Assembly: GCA_041678005.1 (NCBI GenBank)
Contig: JBAYOW010000009.1
Location: 8,653-72,652 of the forward strand
Length of the DNA stretch: 64,000 nt
Source of the DNA: Sulfurivermis sp041678005
GTDB lineage: Bacteria > Pseudomonadota > Gammaproteobacteria > Thiohalomonadales > Thiohalomonadaceae
Direction: 5' to 3'
Shown here: one piece after another, positions 25,605-34,448 of the stretch
Numbering within the stretch: position 1 is the stretch's first letter
Layout of the letters: each line of letters begins with the position of its first letter
Notes under the pieces: model-generated
The model's input: the letters and a program-made list of their open reading frames with translations, nothing else
Database searches by the model: none
What the model was told of the DNA's origin: nothing
Made by a program: the position numbers and the translations under genes

Positions 25605-26345
25605 ATGATGCGTATTTTGCCGGCAGGACTGGTAATGGCTTTGTTGGTGGGCATGCCGCTGGTGGATACCCAGGCGCTGGAGATCAAGATCACTGAAGGC
25701 CTTGAGACAGTGACGGTGCAGCACCAGGGCAAACCCTTCGTTATTCAGCGTGGGCAGGATCCCTCGCATGTTATTGACCCATCCTGGGGCAAGACCGCGC
25801 GCAAGTGTCCACCTTTTTGCCTGCAACCTGCTATCCCTATACCGGGCATTCATGCTGTGGGCGAATTGGAATCGCTGGATTTCATGGAAAAATTTGTCAA
25901 TACCGGTACGGGGGTCTTGATTGATTCACGCCTGCCATCCTGGTATCTGGCGGGCACCATTCCAGGCTCGATCAATATCCCCTTTACGGTCTTTGGTGAG
26001 ATCCCCACTGACGATGATGTAACCAAGGCCTTAAAGATGCTGGGTGCCGTGCGTCGGCCGAATGTCGGTGGCTTAAGGCGCATCCTTGAGCGCAATTTCA
26101 AGGGTTGGTTTGGCGAGAATAAGTCAGCCTATTGGGATTTTACTGAGGCCAAGGAAATACTATTATGGTGTAATGGCTCTTGGTGTGGTCAGTCTCCGCG
26201 CGCGATTAAAAATCTGGTCAAGTTGGGTTATCCGAAGGAGCGTATTCATTACTATCGTGGCGGCATGCAGTCGTGGCAGCTACTTGGTTTTCCCGCGGTA
26301 GTGCCAGATGCCAATACCGTGTTGTTCGAGGTTAGAGGTGATTAG
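25605..26345 (+). CDS. Periplasmic rhodanese-like protein
   Basis: This 246-residue protein starts with a signal peptide (about 1-24, ending TQALE). A cysteine pair KCPPFC lies near residue 68. A rhodanese domain (about 85-235) follows, with the active-site cysteine in LWCNGSWCGQSPRA and the YRGGMQSWQLLGFP ending typical of the fold. GGGAG precedes the ATG. The extra cysteine pairs suggest redox or sulfur handling, but the substrate is unknown. Confidence 0.82.
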   Translation: MMRILPAGLVMALLVGMPLVDTQALEIKITEGLETVTVQHQGKPFVIQRGQDPSHVIDPSWGKTARKCPPFCLQPAIPIPGIHAVGELESLDFMEKFVNTGTGVLIDSRLPSWYLAGTIPGSINIPFTVFGEIPTDDDVTKALKMLGAVRRPNVGGLRRILERNFKGWFGENKSAYWDFTEAKEILLWCNGSWCGQSPRAIKNLVKLGYPKERIHYYRGGMQSWQLLGFPAVVPDANTVLFEVRGD

Positions 26346-26383
26346 GCGTCACTGCTTGCAGACCTCGTATGTCTTCGGCAGGC

Positions 26384-26794
26384 TTATTGAATCACGAAGT
26401 TGGTGAAGTAGAGTGCCTCCAGGGATTCACGCTTAAAGCCTGCATGTGTCTCCAGGATTGAGCGTAGATTTTCCAGGGCTTGCAGGCGTACCTGCTCACG
26501 CACTTGCTGATCACGCATCCCTTCGCTGGTCTGGGCAGACAGCAGGGTGATCAGGGCATCACGCATCGGCCCCATATGTTCTTCCAATGCTGCCAATACC
26601 TTGCTGTCGCGGCTCATGGCGGCGATTTCTACCTGCATGAACTGGATACGACCAGGTCCATGCAGGTTGACTACTATAGCTGGCTGCAGCTCAAGATATG
26701 GTGTTGCAGATGATTTGCTGTTCGCGGCGATGGCGGGCGAAATGAGTAGCGTGCTAGAAAGTAGTAATGCGGCAAGTTGTTTGGGTGATTTCAT
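26384..26794 (-). CDS. Orphan FliL-like protein
   Basis: This 136-residue protein has a signal peptide or anchor (about 1-23) and a FliL-type domain: YLELQPAIVVNLHGPGRIQF, a central region with charged helices, and the characteristic ending ALYFTNFVIQ. FliL normally binds the flagellar stator, but no flagellar gene is nearby. It could be a stray flagellar accessory or a stomatin-type membrane partner. It converges on the preceding rhodanese gene. Confidence 0.78.
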   Translation of the reverse strand: MKSPKQLAALLLSSTLLISPAIAANSKSSATPYLELQPAIVVNLHGPGRIQFMQVEIAAMSRDSKVLAALEEHMGPMRDALITLLSAQTSEGMRDQQVREQVRLQALENLRSILETHAGFKRESLEALYFTNFVIQ

Positions 26795-26839
26795 GGCGTT
26801 GGGCTTGTGATGTATTTGATAATATTAGCACGGGCCTTA

Positions 26840-26894
26840 CCCGTATATTCCACCAGGACGTGAGTAAAAGTTCTGACCTTGTTGTGGCGCAAGG
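26840..26894 (+). repeat. Direct repeat copy 1 flanking xerC-DUF484
   Basis: About 55 bases beginning CCCGTATATTCCACCAGG and ending CAAGG align with 28538-28593 in the same orientation at roughly three quarters identity. It lies between the FliL-like gene and xerC. The paired copies bracket the DUF484-xerC block. Confidence 0.65.
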
Positions 26895-26934
26895 ACTTAT
26901 GTCATTTTTGTGTAAAAAGCAGAATATTAGCTGT

Positions 26935-27834
26935 TCATTTCTTCTTCTTTTTGGCACGTGGGTGGGCCTGATCATAAACCTTTGCCAGGTGCTGAAAATC
27001 AAGATGTGTGTAAATCTGGGTGGTAACAATATTGGCATGGCCCAAAAGCTCCTGCACCGCGCGTAGATCGCTACTTGATTCCAGTATATGACTGGCAAAG
27101 GAATGACGCAGCATGTGTGGGTTTACTGAGGTGGCGAGTCCCTGTGCGATGGCATGATCATGTAATCGCTTCTGGATGGTGCGGGCGGCCATGCGCTGAC
27201 CCTTGCGGCCAATAAACAGGGCCTTTGTTGCAGCGGCATCAGTTTGTAGTGCACGTCGTAGCAGCCAGTCGTGCAGGGCTGCGATGGCCTTGCGTCCAAT
27301 GGGCAGGATTCTAGTTTTGCCGCCCTTGCCGGTAACGCGCACGCTTGCCTCCTGCAGATCAACGTGCTCACAATCAAGCTCAATCAATTCTGCCAGGCGC
27401 AAACCAGAGGAATACATCAATTCCATGATTGCACGGTCACGCACGGTGATATCGCTATCGCCTGGGATCTCCAGCAGGCGTGCAGTTTGTTCCGCGTCAA
27501 GCTTGCGCGGCAATGTGCGCGGGCTTTTTGGTGCACTGATGTCCAGGGCTGGATTATGTTTGGCCAAGCCCTCACGCAATAGATAATTATAAAAGCTGCG
27601 GATAGCGGCAAGCTCACGCTGTATGCTTCGACCACCAAGTCCTGCCCTATGGCGCCAGGCAACATAGGCGCGTACTTGAGATGGCTGCAGGTTTTGCCAG
27701 TTGGACAGGCCTTGTTTCTGGCAGAAACGACTTAGTTGTTGCAGGTCGCGTAAATAGTTATTGACGGTATGTAGAGAAAGTCGGCGTTCGTGGCGCAGGT
27801 GTTGTGCGTAACTATCCAGCCACTCCTCTTGCAT
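26935..27834 (-). CDS. xerC: Tyrosine recombinase XerC
   Basis: XerC works with XerD at dif to resolve chromosome dimers. The 299-residue protein has the N-terminal core-binding SAM-like domain and the catalytic residues Arg in SSGLRLAELI, Lys in GKGGKTRILPI, His-x-x-Arg in MLRHSFASHIL, and the nucleophile in IYTHLDFQHL. A lysine-rich tail (RAKKKKK) ends it. DUF484 lies 4 bp or so upstream, the usual partner. Confidence 0.95.
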   Translation of the reverse strand: MQEEWLDSYAQHLRHERRLSLHTVNNYLRDLQQLSRFCQKQGLSNWQNLQPSQVRAYVAWRHRAGLGGRSIQRELAAIRSFYNYLLREGLAKHNPALDISAPKSPRTLPRKLDAEQTARLLEIPGDSDITVRDRAIMELMYSSGLRLAELIELDCEHVDLQEASVRVTGKGGKTRILPIGRKAIAALHDWLLRRALQTDAAATKALFIGRKGQRMAARTIQKRLHDHAIAQGLATSVNPHMLRHSFASHILESSSDLRAVQELLGHANIVTTQIYTHLDFQHLAKVYDQAHPRAKKKKK

Positions 27835-27838
27835 GTGT

Positions 27839-28498
27839 TTACTCTCTGACTGATGGTTGCAGCAGCCGCGCCACTACCGCGCCAAGATAGCTGAGAAAGG
27901 TAGTGGCCATTTGCGCGTGAAAACGTTTGCGATCAATGCTGCCGATACCGATAACGCCAAAGCAGCTGGCATGGCTGGAATCAAATAACGGGATGAGCGC
28001 ACCAGAGAGCATTTCCTCGGCAGCCTGGCCGAAAAGAAACTGCTTTTGTGGCATGGCGAGAAAACCGCTGACTGGCTCGCCATGCTCGATGAGCTTGTCA
28101 AATAATTCTCTTTCCGTTGTGTTGCTAAAGATTTTCAGTGTTGCGGCATCGGCGTGAAAATCTTCATATAGGCTGGCCTGCAGATGTTTGATCAGGGTGT
28201 TGCGATCTGGTGCTTCCAGCAATCTGAGCACAAGTCGCTCGATACGCGCCAGTAATTGCTCGTTGTCACGAGCTGCCTGGTTTAACTGTTGCAGCCTTTG
28301 CTTGAGCTCCTGCCGTTGTTCGCGCAGCACCGCCACTTGTCGTTCGATGAGTGAGGCGGCTCCACGAGTGTCGTGCGGCAGAGTGAGATCGGCCAGCAGG
28401 TCGGTGTGGCGCAAAAGAAAATCAGGGTGCTTGCGCAGATAATCGATGATGTTGTTTTCATTTGGCATGTTGTTGTCGGTATTTGCCGGAGTACTCAC
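27839..28498 (-). CDS. DUF484 family protein
   Basis: This 219-residue protein is a GAF-like DUF484 member, with the start of the family core at NIIDYLRKHPDFLLRHTDLL, a coiled-coil (about 60-95) and a C-terminal GAF-type domain. It nearly always lies between dapF and xerC; its function is unknown. The GTG at 28498 was chosen because GAGGGAG lies about 8 bases upstream; the ATG at 28531 lacks such a site. Upstream, dapF is missing. Confidence 0.88.
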   Translation of the reverse strand: MSTPANTDNNMPNENNIIDYLRKHPDFLLRHTDLLADLTLPHDTRGAASLIERQVAVLREQRQELKQRLQQLNQAARDNEQLLARIERLVLRLLEAPDRNTLIKHLQASLYEDFHADAATLKIFSNTTERELFDKLIEHGEPVSGFLAMPQKQFLFGQAAEEMLSGALIPLFDSSHASCFGVIGIGSIDRKRFHAQMATTFLSYLGAVVARLLQPSVRE

Positions 28499-28537
28499 GG
28501 TTTGTTCTCCCTCTATTTGTCTACCTGACATCTTTAG

Positions 28538-28593
28538 CCCGTATATTTCATCAGGGCGCGAGTAAAGGCTCTAGTTTTATTGTTATTACAAGG
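28538..28593 (+). repeat. Direct repeat copy 2 upstream of DUF484
   Basis: It begins CCCGTATATTTCATCAGGG and matches 26840-26894 in the same orientation. It occupies the DUF484-lysA gap, exactly where dapF is found in related genomes. The rest of the gap (28594-28683) contains nothing I can name. Confidence 0.65.
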
Positions 28594-28683
28594 TTTTCAC
28601 CGCCCTCACATCTTGCCCTTGACCCAAGATCCACAACACCGTCATCCATGCCTCTAAGGTAAAAGATGCAGATTAGCATGACA

Positions 28684-29934
28684 TCATGCTGGCAATAGGC
28701 TTTCGCTGGCATAAAGCGCAGTAATGGTTTCGCGTTGACGCACTAAATAACTGTCCTTGCCATCAACCATCACTTCAGCTGAGCGTGGTCGTGTGTTGTA
28801 GTTGGAGCTCATGGCAAAGCCATAGGCACCTGCAGAACCTATGGCCAGCAGATCGCCTTCAGCTAGTGCGAGTTTACGATCCTTGCCAAGAAAATCGCCT
28901 GATTCACAGATAGGTCCGACAATATCGTAGTTCAGTACAGGTACATCCTCGCGTGGGGTGACAGGGATTATGTCCATCCAGGCATCATAGAGTGTGGGGC
29001 GGAGCAGATCATCCATGGCCGCATCGACAATGGCGAAATTACGGTGCGGTGTCGGCTTTAGATATTCCACGCGGGTAAGTAGCAGCCCGGCATTACCGAT
29101 GATGGCGCGGCCTGGTTCAATGATGAGTTTGATATCATGACCTGCCAGGCGATCGAGTAGTGGTGCAGCATAGTCACCTGGCAGCGGCGGCATTTCATCG
29201 CGATAAGTAATGCCGAGGCCGCCACCCATATCAAGATGACGCACAGCGATACCGCGCTGGTACAGAGTATCGATGAGTAGCAGCATGCGCTCCAGCGCAT
29301 CGATAAATGGCTCGATTGTGGTGATCTGTGAACCGATATGGCAATCAACGCCAATCAGTTCGATATTAGGCAGTGTTGCGGCTTGGCTATAAATATCCTG
29401 TGCGTCGTGAATGTCTATGCCAAATTTGTTTTCTTTCAGCCCGGTGGAAATATAGGGGTGGGTCTTGGCATCTACATTTGGGTTGACGCGCATGGAGACC
29501 GGCGCACGCTTACCCATTTCACCCGCTATGCGATTGAGACGTTCAAGTTCAGCTTCAGATTCAACATTGAAACAGTGGATGCCAAGCTCCAGGGCGCGGC
29601 GCATTTCATCGGCACGTTTGCCAACGCCAGAGAATACAATTTTGGCCGGATCGCCTCCTGCAGCCAGCACGCGCTCCAGTTCACCAACCGAGACAATATC
29701 AAAGCCAGCGCCAAGGCGCGCCAGTACGTTGAGCACAGCAAGGTTTGAATTGGCTTTGACGGCATAGCAGATCAGGTGTTCCGTACCAGCCAGGGCGGCC
29801 TCGAAGGCGCGGTAGTGCCTCTCGATGGCAGCGCGGGAGTAGATGTAACAAGGTGTGCCATAGCGATCGGCGAGAGTAGCAATGTCCATGTCTTCGATAT
29901 GGAGGCTGTTATTGCGATAGCTGAGATATTCCAT
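28684..29934 (-). CDS. lysA: Diaminopimelate decarboxylase LysA
   Basis: LysA decarboxylates meso-diaminopimelate to L-lysine using PLP. The 416-residue protein carries the PLP lysine Lys60 in ICYAVKANSN, the phosphate-binding MGGGLGI loop, and the C-terminal CESGDFLGKDR motif with the cysteine that contacts substrate across the dimer. It follows lptM by 3 bp. In related genomes dapF, which supplies the meso isomer, comes next, but it is not here. Confidence 0.96.
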   Translation of the reverse strand: MEYLSYRNNSLHIEDMDIATLADRYGTPCYIYSRAAIERHYRAFEAALAGTEHLICYAVKANSNLAVLNVLARLGAGFDIVSVGELERVLAAGGDPAKIVFSGVGKRADEMRRALELGIHCFNVESEAELERLNRIAGEMGKRAPVSMRVNPNVDAKTHPYISTGLKENKFGIDIHDAQDIYSQAATLPNIELIGVDCHIGSQITTIEPFIDALERMLLLIDTLYQRGIAVRHLDMGGGLGITYRDEMPPLPGDYAAPLLDRLAGHDIKLIIEPGRAIIGNAGLLLTRVEYLKPTPHRNFAIVDAAMDDLLRPTLYDAWMDIIPVTPREDVPVLNYDIVGPICESGDFLGKDRKLALAEGDLLAIGSAGAYGFAMSSNYNTRPRSAEVMVDGKDSYLVRQRETITALYASESLLPA

Positions 29935-29937
29935 AAT

Positions 29938-30087
29938 TTATTTATTGTTATAGTCAAGATGTAGTTGTTTGGTTTCTTCCGATGGCAGATAAAGATCACC
30001 ACTGGCACCACAGCCACTGAGCAGACTGAGTAATGCAAGGGTGATGATGACCGCCCACAGGGCATATTGTCCCCAGCAGATACGCAT
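29938..30087 (-). CDS. lptM: LptM (YifL) lipoprotein
   Basis: This is a 49-residue protein: MRICWGQYALWAVIITLALL, then a lipobox LLSGCG (lipidated Cys26) and the conserved GDLYLP motif. LptM stabilises the LptDE translocon that delivers LPS to the outer membrane. It stands immediately upstream of lysA, the classical location. It is easy to miss because of its size. Confidence 0.9.
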   Translation of the reverse strand: MRICWGQYALWAVIITLALLSLLSGCGASGDLYLPSEETKQLHLDYNNK

Positions 30088-30180
30088 GTTTATTGTCCTT
30101 GCGGATAAAAATGATATGCGGGTAATTATACCTGTAACATAAGGATGTTGCGTTATTGGTCAGGGTAAATCCATTTATTC

Positions 30181-31233
30181 ATGTTTATCGCCTCGCTCAC
30201 CATTCATGCCTATAAGCTACCATTGCGCCGTCCATGGGTAGCGGCTCATGGTGTACTGTATGAGCGCCGTGGTTTTCTGCTGGCAATAAAGACAAATGAT
30301 GGCAGTTGCGGATGGGGTGATTGTGCGCCACTACCCAGCTCCACGGCAGCGCATCATGTAAATATTCAGCATGCATTGAATCGGTTAATACGGATTTTGC
30401 CAGGTCTTTCCCATGAGGCAGCTTTGCAGCAGTGTGCAGATATAAGTTTGCCGGAACTACGTTGGGCGCTGGAGACAGCCTTATTTGATCTGGCGGCACT
30501 TAAGAGTGGGCAACGCTTGGCAGATTATCTTGGCGCCAGCGAAAATGATGGTAGTGTGGCAGTTAATGCGGCGCTTGGTGCGTTGGATGGGCAAACAGCC
30601 ACGCAGGCAGCGCAGGCATTGGCAAATGGTTATCGTATAGCCAAGATAAAGCTGGGGCGGCATCCTGTCGACACCGAGCTGTTCTGGTTGCGGCAGGTGC
30701 ATGCTGCAACGGAAGGACGCTTGCGTTTACGCCTGGATGCCAATCGTGCCTGGAACATGCAGGATGCGCGGTATTTCCTACAGGCAATTGCCGGTTTGTC
30801 CATAGATGCTGTGGAAGAGCCTCTGATACAACCGGACTTGTTTAGTTTGCGAGAGCTACAGGAAGATCTGCCTTATGCGCTGGCACTGGATGAATCTGTG
30901 GCAAATTTTGATCAGCATGAGCTGCTTGCCCAGCCACCAGTGCGACGCCTAGTGCTCAAGCCAGCGCGCATAGGCGGCATACTGGCCACGCGAGAATTGA
31001 CATTACAAGCGCAGGTGGCAGGGTTTGAGGTGGTACTCACCTCGGTAGTGGATACAGCAGTTGGCGTGAGTGCAGCAGCGCATCTTGCTGCGGCCCTGTC
31101 TTCTGAATTGGCGCATGGCTTTGCTACACTGGGCTGGCTGGCAGCTGATGTGGCGCAAGCTCCGGTCATACAGCAGGGCCGTCTGTATTTGGGTAATTCT
31201 CCTGGGCTTGGGTTGGAGGTCTTTTATGAGTGA
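30181..31233 (+). CDS. Enolase-superfamily enzyme, o-succinylbenzoate synthase-like
   Basis: This 350-residue protein belongs to the muconate-lactonizing subgroup of the enolase superfamily. Catalytic lysine: KIKLG near residue 160. Metal ligands: Asp in RLDANRAW, Glu in VEEPL, Asp in LALDES. Second catalytic lysine: LVLKPARIGG. The C-terminal TSVVDTAVGVSAAAHLAAAL resembles MenC (OSBS). However, no menaquinone gene is nearby and ubiC shows ubiquinone is made, so dipeptide epimerase or N-acylamino-acid racemase activity is also possible. It overlaps the next gene by 8 bases. Confidence 0.75.
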   Translation: MFIASLTIHAYKLPLRRPWVAAHGVLYERRGFLLAIKTNDGSCGWGDCAPLPSSTAAHHVNIQHALNRLIRILPGLSHEAALQQCADISLPELRWALETALFDLAALKSGQRLADYLGASENDGSVAVNAALGALDGQTATQAAQALANGYRIAKIKLGRHPVDTELFWLRQVHAATEGRLRLRLDANRAWNMQDARYFLQAIAGLSIDAVEEPLIQPDLFSLRELQEDLPYALALDESVANFDQHELLAQPPVRRLVLKPARIGGILATRELTLQAQVAGFEVVLTSVVDTAVGVSAAAHLAAALSSELAHGFATLGWLAADVAQAPVIQQGRLYLGNSPGLGLEVFYE

Positions 31234-31582
31234 CAGTCTTGAGGAACTACGTCAGCGTCTTGCAGTATTTGCCAAGGTGCGTGATTGGGAACAGTTTCAT
31301 TCACCAAAAAATCTGTCTATGGCACTGATTGCCGAGGCCGCTGAACTAGTGGAACATTTCCAGTGGTTGACGCCCGAGCAGAGCGAACAGTTGAGTGTAG
31401 AGAAGCTTGAGGAAGTACGCCTGGAGCTTGCGGATATTCAGATTTTCCTGATCAGGATCGCTGACCGCCTCAACGTAGATTTGATTCGTGCGGTCAAGGA
31501 CAAGATGGCCCATAATGAGCAGCGCTTCCCAATAGATGTAGTCAAGGGCAGCGCCAAGCGCGCCAGCAAATACAAACGGTAG
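31226..31582 (+). CDS. MazG-like nucleotide pyrophosphohydrolase
   Basis: This 118-residue all-alpha protein resembles the RS21-C6/dCTP pyrophosphatase branch of the MazG superfamily, with AEAAELVEHFQWLTPEQ and EEVRLELADIQIFLIRIAD providing the acidic metal-binding residues. It would remove non-canonical or excess nucleoside triphosphates. TTGGAGGT lies 5 bases before the ATG at 31226, which overlaps the end of the enolase-superfamily gene. It precedes cyaA by 13 bp. Confidence 0.86.
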   Translation: MSDSLEELRQRLAVFAKVRDWEQFHSPKNLSMALIAEAAELVEHFQWLTPEQSEQLSVEKLEEVRLELADIQIFLIRIADRLNVDLIRAVKDKMAHNEQRFPIDVVKGSAKRASKYKR

Positions 31583-31595
31583 CATTCAGCGCAAA

Positions 31596-34436
31596 ATGTC
31601 AAAGAGCACAGCATTATATGATGACGGCAATATTGACTTCAGGGCGGTACGTCATCGCTTCATGAAGCTCAATCAGGCTCGCCTTGAACGGGTGCGTGAG
31701 GCCTTGCGTGGGCGGCGGTGTAATGTGCTGGAGGTGCTGCCGTTGTTGTTCCACATTAACCACGCCATGTTTCCTGGATTTGTGTCAAAGGAAACGCCTG
31801 CTGGCATTATTGACTACTCACCTGCACGACACGAGCTGGAGGCAGGCAAGCGACTGGCGCGCAGCTTTGAATACAAGACACTGCGCCAGCGGCATTTTCC
31901 CATCCTTGCCCTGTATCTTATCGGCAGCCCTGGCAGTATTGGCTACGCAGATGACAGTGATTTCGATATTTGGCTTTGTCATGACCACAATCTGTCGGCA
32001 ACAGAGCTTGCATACCTGCAACAAAAGGCAAATGCAGTGGAGACCTGGGCGGCCAGCCTGGATATGGAGGTGCATTTTTACCTGGTCAATGTGGAGCGGT
32101 TTCGTAGTGGCGAGGTCTTGCCTTTGTCGAACAACAGCTCTGGCTCGGCACAATATAATTTGTTGTTGGAGGAGTTTTATCGCACGTCGATATTGCTCGC
32201 CGGTCAAGCACCATTATGGTGGGTGGTGCCGCCTGCCCACGAGTCTGACTACGATGATTATGTGCAGAACCTCAAGCAAAAACGTTTCCCCCACGCCCGT
32301 GGTTTGCTTGATTTGGGCGGTCTGAGCTTTATTCCGGCAGAGGAGTTTTTGGGCGCGGCGCTGTGGCATCTATACAAGAGCATAGATTCGCCCTACAAGG
32401 CAGTGCTCAAGCTGTTGCTTATCGAAAGCTATGCCTATGATTATCCACATTTCGATTTGAATAGTCTGCGCTTCAAGCAGGCCATTTATCGTGGTGATGA
32501 TCAGGTCGACAGACTGGATCCTTATCTGATGATGATGCAGAAGATAGAGGAATATCTGCAGCGTAAAAATGATCACGCGCGCTTGAGGTTTGCCCGTCGT
32601 GCATTTTATTTCAAAACCAATGAAAGACTGAACGAGACACCAAACAATACAAGCTGGCAGCATGATTTATTGCGCTCGGTGTTCAAGCAGTGGGGTTGGC
32701 AGCCACTGGATGTAGAACAGATGAACAGGCGTGATAAATGGAAGGTGGCAAGGGTTGCCGAAGAGCAGCGTTTGGTATTCGAGATTTTGAGTGTCAGCTA
32801 TCGTTTTCTCTCTGACTTTGTGCGTGCGCACGCTGGCTTGTCCCTGATAAGCCAGCGTGATTTGACTGTGCTTGGTCGTAAACTCTATGCCGCATTTGAA
32901 CGCAAGGCAGGCAAGATAGAACTGCTCAATCGCGGCATCAATGCCAATCTGCATGAATCCTCAGTCACCATAGTTGAATTGTTGGATGAACATCAGCAAG
33001 GCGGCTGGCAGCTATATCAGGGAGCCTTGAGCAAAGAAGAAATGCGCCAATCTGTACCCTTGAAGCGCGCTCGCACCCTCATTGAACTGGTCGCCTGGGC
33101 CTACTTCAATGGCATTGTCGATCGGCATAGTGTGCTTGCAATCTATCCGCAGGTTACGCAGATAAATTCTCAAGAGCTGAAATTGATTGTTGAACACATG
33201 CAGGTGTCGTTTCCACCAAGCTGCCTGGAGACGCGAACACTGGACGAATATTCAACTCCTGCACGTATAGCAAACGCAGTGCTTTACACGAACAACGAGC
33301 TGGATGCCTTTACTTCCCTAAGTTTGGGTAAAACCATTTCCTGTGGCCAGACAGATGCGCTCAATTATGGCGGTATAGGCAAAAACCTGGTGCAAAGCAT
33401 GGATCTGGTTATTGTCACCAGTTGGCGCGAAGTACTTACCTTTCATTATCGGCGCGGCAAAGGTCTGATGGATTTTCTCTGCGAGTATTTCAAATGGACT
33501 CCACCATCACGTGGTGAGTCTCCGCCAGCAATTGAAATATTTGGTATCAGCGCCCAACGCGGCCATACCGCAGCGCAGCGTATTGAAAAACTGCTGCATG
33601 AACTGGTGGCAACCTGGTATGGCACACATGCAATGCCAGAGGCGCGTTATCTGCTTACGGTAAGTCGCGGCTATTACCTGGTGTATTTTCAGGCCGAATC
33701 CTTGCACTACGAGGCACTGCCGGATGACGATAGTTTGTATGCGGCACTTGGACGATCTGCCGATAGCTTCAGACCTTTGGTGTTCGATAGCCAATCATTG
33801 ACAGATTCCGCATTGCCACACATCTACAGCCACAATCGTAGTGGCTGGGTGCAATTTTTTTATCTGCCAAACGAAGATATGGCTAATATCTTCATTCTGG
33901 ATGAGCGCGGATCACTGTTTCATGATCGGGTGCCATTCTTTGATGGCCGTGTATTGCTCAATCAGTATGGCCGGTTCTTCGAGGCAGTATTGAATCGAAT
34001 GGCCTTCCTCATGCAGGAAGGACAGCATATGCAGACAATAGCTGGCGTGGAATTTTTTCAGCTCAGTCGTGATGTACGCGGACATTATCATCTTGAACGG
34101 CAGAAGGCAGAGTTTCGTTACGACCTGCAACAGTATTTCAGCCTGCAGGCGATAGTGGATCAGGTAGAAAACAGCCAGACCATGTTTACACTATATTGCG
34201 ATGAGAGGGAATTTTCTTCATTGGAATATGGCGATAACCTGCTGCATGCAGTTGTCCAGCATGTCCTGGAATTACGTAATAATGAACAGAATTATCCTAT
34301 CTACATCACTGATATTGGCCTGTCACATACCGTCCTGGGCGAACAGACCAATAGCAGGATCCAGACTATACATTTCCTGCATTACAAGCGGCGCATTGAA
34401 CGGGAAATGAACTCGGTATTGCAGCAACATACCTGA
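31596..34436 (+). CDS. cyaA: Class I adenylate cyclase CyaA
   Basis: This 946-residue enterobacterial-type adenylate cyclase makes cAMP for CRP signalling. The N-terminal catalytic domain has the nucleotidyltransferase signature IGSPGSIGYADDSDFDIW near residues 109-126, with the paired aspartates. The C-terminal regulatory region is long; the protein is about 100 residues longer than E. coli CyaA (848). The neighbourhood (lptM, lysA, DUF484, xerC) is the E. coli cya region rearranged. No cyaY is present. Confidence 0.94.
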   Translation: MSKSTALYDDGNIDFRAVRHRFMKLNQARLERVREALRGRRCNVLEVLPLLFHINHAMFPGFVSKETPAGIIDYSPARHELEAGKRLARSFEYKTLRQRHFPILALYLIGSPGSIGYADDSDFDIWLCHDHNLSATELAYLQQKANAVETWAASLDMEVHFYLVNVERFRSGEVLPLSNNSSGSAQYNLLLEEFYRTSILLAGQAPLWWVVPPAHESDYDDYVQNLKQKRFPHARGLLDLGGLSFIPAEEFLGAALWHLYKSIDSPYKAVLKLLLIESYAYDYPHFDLNSLRFKQAIYRGDDQVDRLDPYLMMMQKIEEYLQRKNDHARLRFARRAFYFKTNERLNETPNNTSWQHDLLRSVFKQWGWQPLDVEQMNRRDKWKVARVAEEQRLVFEILSVSYRFLSDFVRAHAGLSLISQRDLTVLGRKLYAAFERKAGKIELLNRGINANLHESSVTIVELLDEHQQGGWQLYQGALSKEEMRQSVPLKRARTLIELVAWAYFNGIVDRHSVLAIYPQVTQINSQELKLIVEHMQVSFPPSCLETRTLDEYSTPARIANAVLYTNNELDAFTSLSLGKTISCGQTDALNYGGIGKNLVQSMDLVIVTSWREVLTFHYRRGKGLMDFLCEYFKWTPPSRGESPPAIEIFGISAQRGHTAAQRIEKLLHELVATWYGTHAMPEARYLLTVSRGYYLVYFQAESLHYEALPDDDSLYAALGRSADSFRPLVFDSQSLTDSALPHIYSHNRSGWVQFFYLPNEDMANIFILDERGSLFHDRVPFFDGRVLLNQYGRFFEAVLNRMAFLMQEGQHMQTIAGVEFFQLSRDVRGHYHLERQKAEFRYDLQQYFSLQAIVDQVENSQTMFTLYCDEREFSSLEYGDNLLHAVVQHVLELRNNEQNYPIYITDIGLSHTVLGEQTNSRIQTIHFLHYKRRIEREMNSVLQQHT

Positions 34437-34448
34437 GCAGGTGGTGGC

